Assembly (NCBI RefSeq): GCF_013248905.1
Contig: NZ_JABRVS010000001.1
Coordinates: 3,100,001-3,164,000 of the forward strand
DNA from: Shewanella sp. VB17
Lineage (GTDB): Bacteria; Pseudomonadota; Gammaproteobacteria; Enterobacterales; Shewanellaceae
DNA length: 64,000 nucleotides
Direction of reading: 5' to 3'
Both the position numbers and the translations under genes were made by a program. Of the stretch, positions 44,841-53,384 are shown in pieces. Below the pieces are notes generated by a model. The model saw only the letters and a program-made list of their open reading frames with translations. It was not told the DNA's origin and searched no databases. Positions within the stretch are counted from its first letter, which is position 1. Each line of letters begins with the position of its first letter.

Positions 44841-47709
44841 GCCTGTTGTGCTGGCCCTTTTTATCGACAATTTTAGCGGCAATATCAGCAAACTCGGTGG
44901 TGCTCCACCAGTTATAGCGCGCATCGACGCTTGCACCACCAGTAACTTTATCTTGAGTGTAAAGGTGAATATCGTTATCGACAAAATCATTATATTGAAT
45001 CGATGCGCTAATGTAATTATGACCGTAGGCATCCTCAAGACGTATACCGTTCACGTTTTCATTAAAATAACTGTGATTAACGTTTAATACTGCTTGTGAT
45101 GTAGACGTAGTGGAATTGGTATTTAAATAAAGCCAGAGTCCATAGTTAGCATGCTTGATTTGGGTGTAGCTGAGGTTTATATTAGGTTTCCCGAAGGCTA
45201 CAATACCTATCCACCTGCCTTTCTCTGGCGTTTCAAATGATGAGCCAAAATACACAAGGTTGTCTTCGGTGCCTTGCGCCTTAAGGGTACCGACGATATT
45301 GAGTTGTACATTGAGCGCCGAGAGTACTTGCGTGCCCGCATTTAGTTGCCAAGTCGCACCTGCTGCTATCGTTACATTGGCACTGTGACCAAAGTTCAAC
45401 TTAGCATTTTCAGCCACTGCCCAAGAGCCTGCTGATACCTTAATCTTGCTACTGGCACCAAAAGAGAGCTCTGCATTATCAGCAACAGACCAAGTACCAG
45501 CGCTATTAATCACGGCGCCATCTTCAACAATCAGCTTAGCGCCATCTTCGATGATGAAGCTTGACCCTGCCACTATCGTTAAGGTTTTACCCGCTTTAAT
45601 GGTTAACTGATGGCCAGCTTGCAATACAATTTCTTGGCTTGCCTTGGTGCTAGTATTGCCTTCTATAATACTGTTGTTTTCTAATCGATAACCTTTTGTT
45701 TCTTCATACAGGGCATCAGGGAAGTGATAGTAAATCAGATTCTGCGGAATATCAGCAATATCATTGGATAAGCGATATTGACTATAGTCAACTGGCATGC
45801 CTGTTGTGCTGGCCTTTTTATCGACAATTTTAGCGGCAATATCAGCAAACTCGGTGGTGCTCCACCAGTTATAGCGCGCATCGACGCTTGCACCACCAGT
45901 AACTTTATCTTGAGTGTAAAGGTGAATATCGTTATCGACAAAATCATTATATTGAATCGATGCGCTAATGTAATTATGACCGTAGGCATCCTCAAGACGT
46001 ATACCGTTCACGTTTTCATTAAAATAACTGTGATTAACGTTTAATACTGCTTGTGATGTAGACGTAGTGGAATTGGTATTTAAATAAAGCCAGAGTCCAT
46101 AGTTAGCATGCTTGATTTGGGTGTAGCTGAGGTTTATATTAGGTTTCCCGAAGGCTACAATACCTATCCACCTGCCTTTCTCTGGCGTTTCAAATGATGA
46201 GCCAAAATACACAAGGTTGTCTTCGGTGCCTTGCGCCTTAAGGGTACCGACGATATTGAGTTGTACATTGAGCGCCGAGAGTACTTGCGTGCCCGCATTT
46301 AGTTGCCAAGTCGCACCTGCTGCTATCGTTACATTGGCACTGTGACCAAAGTTCAACTTAGCATTTTCAGCCACTGCCCAAGAGCCTGCTGATACCTTAA
46401 TCTTGCTACTGGCACCAAAAGAGAGCTCTGCATTATCAGCAACAGACCAAGTACCAGCGCTATTAATCACGGCGCCATCTTCAACAATCAGCTTAGCGCC
46501 ATCTTCGATGATGAAGCTTGACCCTGCCACTATCGTTAAGGTTTTACCCGCTTTAATGGTTAACTGATGGCCAGCTTGCAATACAATTTCTTGGCTTGCC
46601 TTGGTGCTAGTATTGCCTTCTATAATACTGTTGTTTTCTAATCGATAACCTTTTGTTTCTTCATACAGGGCATCAGGGAAGTGATAGTAAATCAGATTCT
46701 GCGGAATATCAGCAATATCATTGGATAAGCGATATTGACTATAGTCAACTGGCATGCCTGTTGTGCTGGCCTTTTATCGACAATTTTAGCGGCAATATCA
46801 GCAAACTCGGTGGTGCTCCACCAGTTATAGCGCGCATCGACGCTTGCACCACCAGTAACTTTATCTTGAGTGTAAAGGTGAATATCGTTATCGACAAAAT
46901 CATTATATTGAATCGATGCGCTAATGTAATTATGACCGTAGGCATCCTCAAGACGTATACCGTTCACGTTTTCATTAAAATAACTGTGATTAACGTTTAA
47001 TACTGCTTGTGATGTAGACGTAGTGGAATTGGTATTTAAATAAAGCCAGAGTCCATAGTTAGCATGCTTGATTTGGGTGTAGCTGAGGTTTATATTAGGT
47101 TTCCCGAAGGCTACAATACCTATCCACCTGCCTTTCTCTGGCGTTTCAAATGATGAGCCAAAATACACAAGGTTGTCTTCGGTGCCTTGCGCCTTAAGGG
47201 TACCGACGATATTGAGTTGTACATTGAGCGCCGAGAGTACTTGCGTGCCCGCATTTAGTTGCCAAGTCGCACCTGCTGCTATCGTTACATTGGCACTGTG
47301 ACCAAAGTTCAACTTAGCATTTTCAGCCACTGCCCAAGAGCCTGCTGATACCTTAATCTTGCTACTGGCACCAAAAGAGAGCTCTGCATTATCAGCAACA
47401 GACCAAGTACCAGCGCTATTAATCACGGCGCCATCTTCAACAATCAGCTTAGCGCCATCTTCGATGATGAAGCTTGACCCTGCCACTATCGTTAAGGTTT
47501 TACCCGCTTTAATGGTTAACTGATGGCCAGCTTGCAATACAATTTCTTGGCTTGCCTTGGTGCTAGTATTGCCTTCTATAATACTGTTGTTTTCTAATCG
47601 ATAACCTTTTGTTTCTTCATACAGGGCATCAGGGAAGTGATAGTAAATCAGATTCTGCGGAATATCAGCAATATCATTGGATAAGCGATATTGACTATAG
47701 TCAACCAGC
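43881..47709 (-). repeat. Four tandem 957-bp repeats inside the giant gene
   Basis: The word CATGCCTGTTGTGCTGGCC recurs at about 43881, 44838, 45796, 46753 and 47709. The spacings are 957, 958, 957 and 956 bp; the odd values come from one inserted and one missing base. The three copies between 44838 and 47709 look practically identical by eye. The fourth (43881-44838) differs mainly in its first 70 bp. Each encodes 319 residues. Such identity implies very recent duplication or gene conversion. Confidence 0.9.
44830..46755 (-). CDS. Giant beta-helix protein, middle segment (shifted frame)
   Basis: This 641-residue open frame starts at an internal ATG (MPVDYSQYRLSNDIADIP) and carries two of the 319-residue units. 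It lies in a different frame from both neighbours. On its left it goes out of frame at the A5G3 junction near 44855-44862, ending in KKGQHNRHAS. It has no signal peptide or ribosome site, so on its own it is unlikely to be made. If the indels at 46772 and 44855 are corrected, it joins both flanking segments without a break. Confidence 0.75.
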   Translation of the reverse strand: MPVDYSQYRLSNDIADIPQNLIYYHFPDALYEETKGYRLENNSIIEGNTSTKASQEIVLQAGHQLTIKAGKTLTIVAGSSFIIEDGAKLIVEDGAVINSAGTWSVADNAELSFGASSKIKVSAGSWAVAENAKLNFGHSANVTIAAGATWQLNAGTQVLSALNVQLNIVGTLKAQGTEDNLVYFGSSFETPEKGRWIGIVAFGKPNINLSYTQIKHANYGLWLYLNTNSTTSTSQAVLNVNHSYFNENVNGIRLEDAYGHNYISASIQYNDFVDNDIHLYTQDKVTGGASVDARYNWWSTTEFADIAAKIVDKKASTTGMPVDYSQYRLSNDIADIPQNLIYYHFPDALYEETKGYRLENNSIIEGNTSTKASQEIVLQAGHQLTIKAGKTLTIVAGSSFIIEDGAKLIVEDGAVINSAGTWSVADNAELSFGASSKIKVSAGSWAVAENAKLNFGHSANVTIAAGATWQLNAGTQVLSALNVQLNIVGTLKAQGTEDNLVYFGSSFETPEKGRWIGIVAFGKPNINLSYTQIKHANYGLWLYLNTNSTTSTSQAVLNVNHSYFNENVNGIRLEDAYGHNYISASIQYNDFVDNDIHLYTQDKVTGGASVDARYNWWSTTEFADIAAKIVDKKGQHNRHAS

Positions 47710-49406
47710 ATGCCTGTTGTGCTGGCCTTTTTATCGACAATTTTAGCGGCAATATCAGTAAAGTCTGTGGTGTTCCACCAGTTATAGCGCGCATCGACGC
47801 TTGCACCACCAGTAACTTTATCTTGAGTGTAAAGGTGGATGTCGTTATCGACAAAATCATTATATTGAATCGATGCGCTAATGTAATTAGCGCCGTAGGC
47901 ATCCTCAAGACGTATACCGTTCACGTTTTCATTAAAATAACTGTGATTAACGTTTAATACTGCTTGTGATGTAGACGTAGTGGAATAAGTATTTAAATAA
48001 AACCAGAGACCATAGTTAGCATGCTTGATTTGGGTGTAGCTGAGGTAAATTCTAGATTTACTCATGGCTTTAATGCCAAACCACCTACCTTTCTCTGGCG
48101 TTTCGAATGATGAGCCAAAGTACACCCGGTTATCTTGGGTACCGACAGCGTAAAGTCTACCGTAGATATTGAGTTGTACGTTGAGTGCCGAGAGCACTTG
48201 CGTGCCCGCATTTAGTTGCCAAGTCGCGCCTGCTGCTACCGTTATATTGGCACTGTCTTCAAGCTCGACTTTAGCGCCTTCTTCAATGATTAGCTGTGCG
48301 CCAGAGGCTAGATTAAGCTTAACCCCTGCTTTAATGGTTAAGGTATTACCTGCTTTAAGCGTTAAGATTTGCCCTGAGCTTATATTGAGGTTGGCCACCG
48401 CATAATAGTCGTTAAATAAGCCATATTCGCCATCGATTAACAGCTCAGTAGGCAAGCTTATTGCTAAACTGCGCTCTTGCGTGCTTTGCATACTGGCCGA
48501 AAAATAATTGTCGCTGTAGTCGACATTTAGTCCTAATGGGCTTTGACGGCTATCGAATATTTTCGAGGCGACAGTCACTGCCAAGGCAGAATCCCACCAG
48601 TTATAACGGGCATCTATCTGGGTCGCCATCATAGGGCTACCGCCCATGGCATATAGATGATGATTCTGAGTACCGATAAACTGGTTATATTGCAGGTTCG
48701 CAGTCAAAGGTATTTGATTATTAAGTTGATAAAAAAACGCCCCATAGCTGTTATTAATAAAGCGGCTATGCTCGACATTAATTTGAGTGTCGTTGTCACT
48801 GGCGTCATCATTGATGACCGTGAGGTTTGCGTAAATACCCGTTACCGCATGGCTAATTTGGGTATAACTTAAGTTAACCTTCGCGCCGCTGTTAGCATAT
48901 ATACCTTGCCAACTACTGTGAGTCGGACTGGCGAGAGAGGAAGTAAAGCGGGTTTCATTACCTGCAAGTCCTTGACTCAGTAAGCTGCCATAAACTTCAA
49001 TTTTTGCACCACTGTCAACATTAACATTAACCCCATCTTTAATAATCAACTCAGCGCCGGAGTCGATAGCCAGGGTGATCCCAGCGGCTAATGTGACTTG
49101 CGCATCGGCATTAACGATCATGCGATCGCCAGCATTGATGTGGGTATCTTGATTAATGATCCAATCATCTGGCGCATACAAATCTTCAGCATGGGCCGTT
49201 TGGGTAAATAACAGCGCCAATGAAAGCCCACATATGCCACTTAACGTTATGTGGGAACGCGAAGGGGAAATGGTCGCCAGCGAGCGACGATACAATGGGA
49301 TTATCACGTCGTTGTTATTACTCGTTTCTTGAATCTCAGCGCTGGGTACGCGCGAGCAACTTGAACGAGTGAAATTAGGCCAAATAAATTGAATGAGTTT
49401 TCGCAA
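46692..49406 (-). CDS. Giant beta-helix protein, N-terminal segment with long signal peptide
   Basis: This frame has 904 residues. The N-terminus is a long signal peptide of 73 residues: a basic extension, then the hydrophobic core LSGICGLSLALLFTQT and cleavage at AHA-ED. Extended signals of this kind are seen in large autotransported and two-partner-secreted proteins. The mature part is beta-helix repeats with the closing DARYNWW motif at each turn. It leaves frame near 46772, where the repeat junction has four T instead of five on the plus strand, and ends in an unrelated tail at 46692. Corrected for both indels, the whole gene 38517-49406 has 3630 codons. Confidence 0.82.
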   Translation of the reverse strand: MRKLIQFIWPNFTRSSCSRVPSAEIQETSNNNDVIIPLYRRSLATISPSRSHITLSGICGLSLALLFTQTAHAEDLYAPDDWIINQDTHINAGDRMIVNADAQVTLAAGITLAIDSGAELIIKDGVNVNVDSGAKIEVYGSLLSQGLAGNETRFTSSLASPTHSSWQGIYANSGAKVNLSYTQISHAVTGIYANLTVINDDASDNDTQINVEHSRFINNSYGAFFYQLNNQIPLTANLQYNQFIGTQNHHLYAMGGSPMMATQIDARYNWWDSALAVTVASKIFDSRQSPLGLNVDYSDNYFSASMQSTQERSLAISLPTELLIDGEYGLFNDYYAVANLNISSGQILTLKAGNTLTIKAGVKLNLASGAQLIIEEGAKVELEDSANITVAAGATWQLNAGTQVLSALNVQLNIYGRLYAVGTQDNRVYFGSSFETPEKGRWFGIKAMSKSRIYLSYTQIKHANYGLWFYLNTYSTTSTSQAVLNVNHSYFNENVNGIRLEDAYGANYISASIQYNDFVDNDIHLYTQDKVTGGASVDARYNWWNTTDFTDIAAKIVDKKASTTGMLVDYSQYRLSNDIADIPQNLIYYHFPDALYEETKGYRLENNSIIEGNTSTKASQEIVLQAGHQLTIKAGKTLTIVAGSSFIIEDGAKLIVEDGAVINSAGTWSVADNAELSFGASSKIKVSAGSWAVAENAKLNFGHSANVTIAAGATWQLNAGTQVLSALNVQLNIVGTLKAQGTEDNLVYFGSSFETPEKGRWIGIVAFGKPNINLSYTQIKHANYGLWLYLNTNSTTSTSQAVLNVNHSYFNENVNGIRLEDAYGHNYISASIQYNDFVDNDIHLYTQDKVTGGASVDARYNWWSTTEFADIAAKIVDKRPAQQACQLTIVNIAYPMILLIFRRI

Positions 49407-49937
49407 GATAATATCCTTTTAATTGTTCTTGGCTAGTGTGGTCACTATTCCATAGTGACTTTTTGCTCTAACAGAGAATGCCGAAGAACTTTAATGTTAA
49501 TTTAAATCAGTTGGAGTCGAGCTGTATCATCTGGTGTAAATCTGGCGTCCACTCCTTTTGCTTATGCTTTTACATGAGTTGCAAAAGTCCAATTAACTAT
49601 CGATTGACTGCCAGCCACTGCTCACTGGTTCATTGAAATGACAGCTAGGTATTGACAATAAGGCGGCTAATGTCGAGAGAAATGAAATTAATCGGCAACA
49701 TTTTTTGATAAATATAAGGTGTTTGATTTAGGCAAGGATCGCGCGGCGACTTAAAGTCACGGAACATGAAATCAATAAGACATTGTTGGGGGGAGTAACT
49801 TTTAGCCTAACGAGGAATAACGCTTAAAAAGAAATACATTTTGATGCTGGGATCATCGGTAAAACGGGTTGAATACGACTATTACATTTTATTCAATGAC
49901 GCTATATGGGCTAACGCGAGAGGAAAGTGACCTCCTG
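49407..49937. other. Upstream region of the giant gene
   Basis: No gene is supported in about 530 bp. It should contain the promoter of the giant gene. There is no clear operator or repeat. Confidence 0.35.
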
Positions 49938-50084
49938 CTAACATTCCTTCACCGCTTGCCATTCTTGATACAGCGCCATACCAAAAGCCACCGTAACCGC
50001 CGCTAAAATACTGAATCCGATGACAGACATAATCACCGTTATGATATCTGTACCACCACTGTTTGTTATTATATTATTTGTCAC
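49938..50084 (-). CDS. Small single-helix membrane protein (possible)
   Basis: A 48-residue frame starts at GTG 50084 (a TTG lies one codon upstream; AGAGAC is 9-14 nt ahead). It contains one strong membrane helix, VIMSVIGFSILAAVTVAFGM, followed by a short polar tail LYQEWQAVKEC. An ATG inside would give 30 residues. It may be a small membrane protein or holin-like toxin. Support is only the open frame and hydrophobicity. Confidence 0.3.
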   Translation of the reverse strand: MTNNIITNSGGTDIITVIMSVIGFSILAAVTVAFGMALYQEWQAVKEC

Positions 50085-50408
50085 CAAAATAATGTCTCTA
50101 AAAGTTAAATTTCTAGGATTATAAACAGCATCAGCTGAACTGATACTGAATCGTATGCTGTAAAAGTGAATTTTTAATCGCCTAGTATTATAAAATCAGC
50201 TAATCGATGTACAACACACAACTGCTCACTGCTGTAATATGGCGCGAAGATGCGGGGGGATATTATATCAAAAACACTTTAAATGCCCCTATTATTTTGC
50301 CACTAGAAATAATCTTAAACTTCCATGTTAATGATTCTTCTTTACACTCTAAATGTATCAGGAGATGTCATGGGAATTATTTTATGTAACATCGTTTATA
50401 GGGATATT
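50085..50408. other. Promoter region of the small secreted pair
   Basis: I see no gene in these 324 bp. The track of open codons from about 50207 has no ribosome site. The promoter of the 50409 gene is expected here. Confidence 0.35.
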
Positions 50409-50801
50409 ATGAAAATAAAAAGTTTAGTTTTGGCGACGCTAATTGTTGCCGTAACCACTCCAACTCAAGCCGCCGTCAGTGCGTTTAGTCGCTCAAATTG
50501 TTATGTCCCTATTGCCGAGATTGGCTGGGAATCCGTGACTTGGGGCTGGCCGGAATCATATCGAGGCACCAGTACTTGGCATTTAAAGGACGGTGAACAT
50601 CCTAACGATGCACATAATATGAAAGATGACTTTAGAACAACTTGGCGCTCATTCGTCGGTGACAGCCACGGACTCGCTAATGGCTGGGATAATAAATATA
50701 CCGTAAAAGGGAAGCATTGGTGGTCGAAAAGCGTGCCACATAAGGGCTTGTTCTGGTTTAAGAACTCAGTCGCCACCGATTGCAATTTAAGCCAATGGTA
50801 A
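50409..50801 (+). CDS. Small secreted protein of unknown function
   Basis: The product is 130 residues from ATG 50409, preceded by AGGGAT. Longer frames add an unsupported leader. A signal peptide (MKIKSLVLATLIVAVTT, cut near TQA-AV) is followed by a Trp-rich domain (WESVTWGWPESYRG, HWWSKSVPHKGLFWF) with two cysteines. I do not recognise the family. The next gene, also secreted, follows after 10 nt with a strong ribosome site, so the two form an operon. They lie near the giant secreted protein but on the other strand. Confidence 0.65.
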   Translation: MKIKSLVLATLIVAVTTPTQAAVSAFSRSNCYVPIAEIGWESVTWGWPESYRGTSTWHLKDGEHPNDAHNMKDDFRTTWRSFVGDSHGLANGWDNKYTVKGKHWWSKSVPHKGLFWFKNSVATDCNLSQW

Positions 50802-50811
50802 AGGAGGACAT

Positions 50812-51618
50812 ATGAAAAAACATAATTTTACCCTACTTGCGAGTATCTATGCTTGCACATTTTTCATTGCGAGCACTCACGCTGCGAATCCCGTGATTCA
50901 CGACGATAATAACCCATTCATCACAGAACAAGCGCCCAATTCGCAGCTTGAACCAAGTGGTTTAATCGTATATTCCTTTGCCGAACATCCCAACAAGCTA
51001 ACAGCAAGTGCTGATGGCACTGATTATATTACCCAAGCAAAAGAAACCAAAGAATACGGTTTTACCTTGGTTCATTCCTCCCAGATCCGTCAGTTTGATA
51101 AGGTGATCCGCCACTATAAAGATGGTGATATGGAATTTAAGCAAACCTTTAAACGCCCAATACTCGCCAATCAATCACACATTGATGCCCAAAAGCACTC
51201 GATGTCATTTGCTGGAAATGTTGCAAGTTTAGATCAAGCACTTAACGGCAAGTTTGAGCTACTGCACTCATCGCTCGGAGGAAACTTTATACCTGGCAAA
51301 GGTTGGGATCAGTTATCCAAGATAGTGAAAAGTAAGACCTTAGGTCATGTCATTATCGATATCATGACCTTTACCAAAGACAGTGGTTTGATCATGGATC
51401 AAGATGCGGTTAATTTTTATGTTAACGGCAATCCAGGGATTTTAATTGTTATGGAAGACGACAGTGGTCGCGCAGAAACCTCTTTAACTTGGGCTGACAA
51501 TGAAAAATCATACACCGTTGAGTTAGATAAGAATGTGAACGCCAATAACCTGATGATTCCATTTAAAGATCTCATCCAAAAAATCTCAACACATAACATC
51601 CCGATGGAACGTCTGTAA
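50812..51618 (+). CDS. Secreted protein of unknown function
   Basis: The product is 268 residues. The ribosome site AAAGGAGG is near-consensus. A signal peptide of about 24 residues ends STHA-AN. The mature protein is a mixed alpha/beta chain without cysteines or recognisable motif. A strong hairpin (51626-51645) follows the stop. It is probably exported together with the preceding small protein. Their function is unknown; a shared periplasmic or extracellular role is inferred from order only. Confidence 0.7.
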   Translation: MKKHNFTLLASIYACTFFIASTHAANPVIHDDNNPFITEQAPNSQLEPSGLIVYSFAEHPNKLTASADGTDYITQAKETKEYGFTLVHSSQIRQFDKVIRHYKDGDMEFKQTFKRPILANQSHIDAQKHSMSFAGNVASLDQALNGKFELLHSSLGGNFIPGKGWDQLSKIVKSKTLGHVIIDIMTFTKDSGLIMDQDAVNFYVNGNPGILIVMEDDSGRAETSLTWADNEKSYTVELDKNVNANNLMIPFKDLIQKISTHNIPMERL

Positions 51619-51625
51619 TATTCAC

Positions 51626-51645
51626 TCCCCGCTTGTGAGCGGGGA
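51626..51645 (+). terminator. GC-rich hairpin after the secreted pair
   Basis: TCCCCGCT and AGCGGGGA form a perfect 8-bp stem around TGTG, 8 nt after the stop of the 50812 gene, followed by CTTTC. Confidence 0.8.
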
Positions 51646-51686
51646 CTTTCACATAAATTGACAATTAAAGTCACACTCTCGGTTCA

Positions 51687-52289
51687 TTAACCTTGATAAC
51701 CTAAGGTGCTGGCTAAGAGTCCACAACCAATCAAGCTCAGCCCTGCTGAGCGATTGACCCACAGGTTCAGTTTATCTGAGCGCAGCATAGGCGCAATAAT
51801 ATGAGCCAATCCTGCATAGCAAAGTAATATCATCGCAACTATCACCAGAAATATAGGCCCGAGTATGGCTAATTGTGGCAATAATGGCTCCTTAGCCACG
51901 ATAAATTGGGGGAAAAAAGCAATAAAAAAGCCGATAATTTTAGGGTTTAGCATGGTGATGATGAACGCTTGAGTAAACGCATTACGTTCATTTGAATGCT
52001 TCTTAGATAATACCTTGTCTTGACTGGCCAGTTGCTGCCAGCCCAAATAGATTAAATAAATAACCCCTAGCCATTTAACCCACTCAAATACTAATTCTGA
52101 GCTGGACAATAGCGGACCCAATCCCATCATCGTGATGCTCAGTAAAATAGCATCAGCTGTAACAACCCCTAAGGTGGCAGCTGCTGCCTGAGCAAAATTT
52201 TGCTGTAATGCCCTTAATATCACCATCAGCATAGATGGACCTGGAATAAGTGTGATTAACACCGTGGCTGCGATAAAACTGAATAACAT
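51687..52289 (-). CDS. LysE/RhtB-family translocator
   Basis: The product is 200 residues with six predicted helices and the RhtB opening (FIAATVLITLIPGPSMLMVI, GVVTADAILLS, NPKIIGFFIAFFPQF). A TAAGGAG ribosome site precedes the ATG. The family exports amino acids such as threonine, homoserine or leucine; the substrate here is unknown. It is divergent from a LysR regulator, which probably controls it. Confidence 0.88.
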   Translation of the reverse strand: MLFSFIAATVLITLIPGPSMLMVILRALQQNFAQAAAATLGVVTADAILLSITMMGLGPLLSSSELVFEWVKWLGVIYLIYLGWQQLASQDKVLSKKHSNERNAFTQAFIITMLNPKIIGFFIAFFPQFIVAKEPLLPQLAILGPIFLVIVAMILLCYAGLAHIIAPMLRSDKLNLWVNRSAGLSLIGCGLLASTLGYQG

Positions 52290-52409
52290 ACTCGCTCCTT
52301 AAATAACAATGATGGTTTCTAGGAAAGTCAAAAACGTGCTAGACAACCCATGTCGTGATGCTTTTATTGAAAGCTATCGTGACATATTCACAGACTTGAT
52401 CATTCGCAC

Positions 52410-52423
52410 TCACTATAAAGTGA
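52410..52423. promoter_or_regulatory. Dyad in the LysE-LysR divergent gap
   Basis: TCACT-ATAA-AGTGA is a perfect 5+4+5 dyad in the 196-bp gap between divergent transporter and regulator genes. It may be the site of the LysR protein. Confidence 0.35.
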
Positions 52424-52485
52424 ATTAAGTTGTATTATTAGATGAGATACATTAGTTTTACTGTTCGATTAAATGAGATAATTAG

Positions 52486-53379
52486 ATGATTGATGAATTA
52501 AAAGCCATGGCTATTTTTGCCCATACTGTCGATGAAGGTTCTTTTCGTCGTGCGGCACGTATATTGGGACTTTCACCCTCTGTCGTCAGTCATCATATTA
52601 AGCATTTAGAGCGGCGCTTAGGGGTGGCACTACTTTATCGCTCAACACGAAAATTATCATTAACCTCAGCAGGAGCACTATTTTACCCATCTTGCCGTGA
52701 TATGTTACTCGCAGCAAATAGCGGCTTAACACAGATAAATCAAGACTGTGAACAACCTACTGGCTGTTTAAAAATCACCTTACCATCGATGTTGAGTCAA
52801 GCCTCCATAATGGAGAACATCGCGACATTTATTCGCTTATATCCCAAGATTGAATTACAACTGAACTTTAGTGATCGGGCGGTCGATTTGATTAATGAAG
52901 GCATAGACATGGCGATTCGTATCGGGCCATTAAAAGACAGCGCGTTGAAAGCACGTTTGCTTTTTACCATGCCGAGAGCTTTAGTCATGTCAGCCGAATT
53001 TGCACAACAATATCCATGTAACATGATCAATGACCCCAATGACTTAGTCCAACTTCCTTGGATTGGTTTATCGGTGCGTACCACCAAGAAAGTATTTTTA
53101 GGCCCTCAACAACAACGGTTGGAGATCGCTGTTAATAGTCAAGTCACCGTGGATGATTTACACGCGCAAATAAGCCTAGCTAAAGCAGGTTTAGGGCTCA
53201 TTACCCCTCCCCTATTTATGGTTCAAGAGGCATTAGCTACTGGTCAATTAACGCCACTATTGAAAGCTTGGCAGCCCGAGCCTCTGGGGGTTTACATCGT
53301 TTGGCCTGCTCAAGCCAAAGCGAATAGCTTAACTCAGCGACTGATCCAAACATTAACGGCCCCAGAAAGCCCCCGTTAA
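52486..53379 (+). CDS. LysR-family regulator divergent from the exporter
   Basis: The product is 297 residues. The winged helix (EGSFRRAARILGLSPSVVSH, then HIKHLERRLG) and the effector domain are complete. It resembles the large group of LysR proteins whose target is the adjacent divergent gene, here the LysE-type exporter. It ends 6 nt before the convergent 815-residue gene. Confidence 0.88.
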   Translation: MIDELKAMAIFAHTVDEGSFRRAARILGLSPSVVSHHIKHLERRLGVALLYRSTRKLSLTSAGALFYPSCRDMLLAANSGLTQINQDCEQPTGCLKITLPSMLSQASIMENIATFIRLYPKIELQLNFSDRAVDLINEGIDMAIRIGPLKDSALKARLLFTMPRALVMSAEFAQQYPCNMINDPNDLVQLPWIGLSVRTTKKVFLGPQQQRLEIAVNSQVTVDDLHAQISLAKAGLGLITPPLFMVQEALATGQLTPLLKAWQPEPLGVYIVWPAQAKANSLTQRLIQTLTAPESPR

Positions 53380-53384
53380 CGATA

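Noticed and set aside
46772..46780. Programmed ribosomal frameshift at the A5G2 tract of the giant gene
   Set aside because: The codons read GAT-AAA-AAG, so the heptamer is TAAAAAG rather than AAAAAAG, with no clear stimulatory stem; two other copies are in frame without a shift. Real or artefactual indels explain it better.
44839..47000. Plus-strand open frames of 70-115 codons repeated within the giant gene
   Set aside because: They are antisense shadows of the 957-bp repeats and recur only because the repeat recurs; no ribosome sites or domains.
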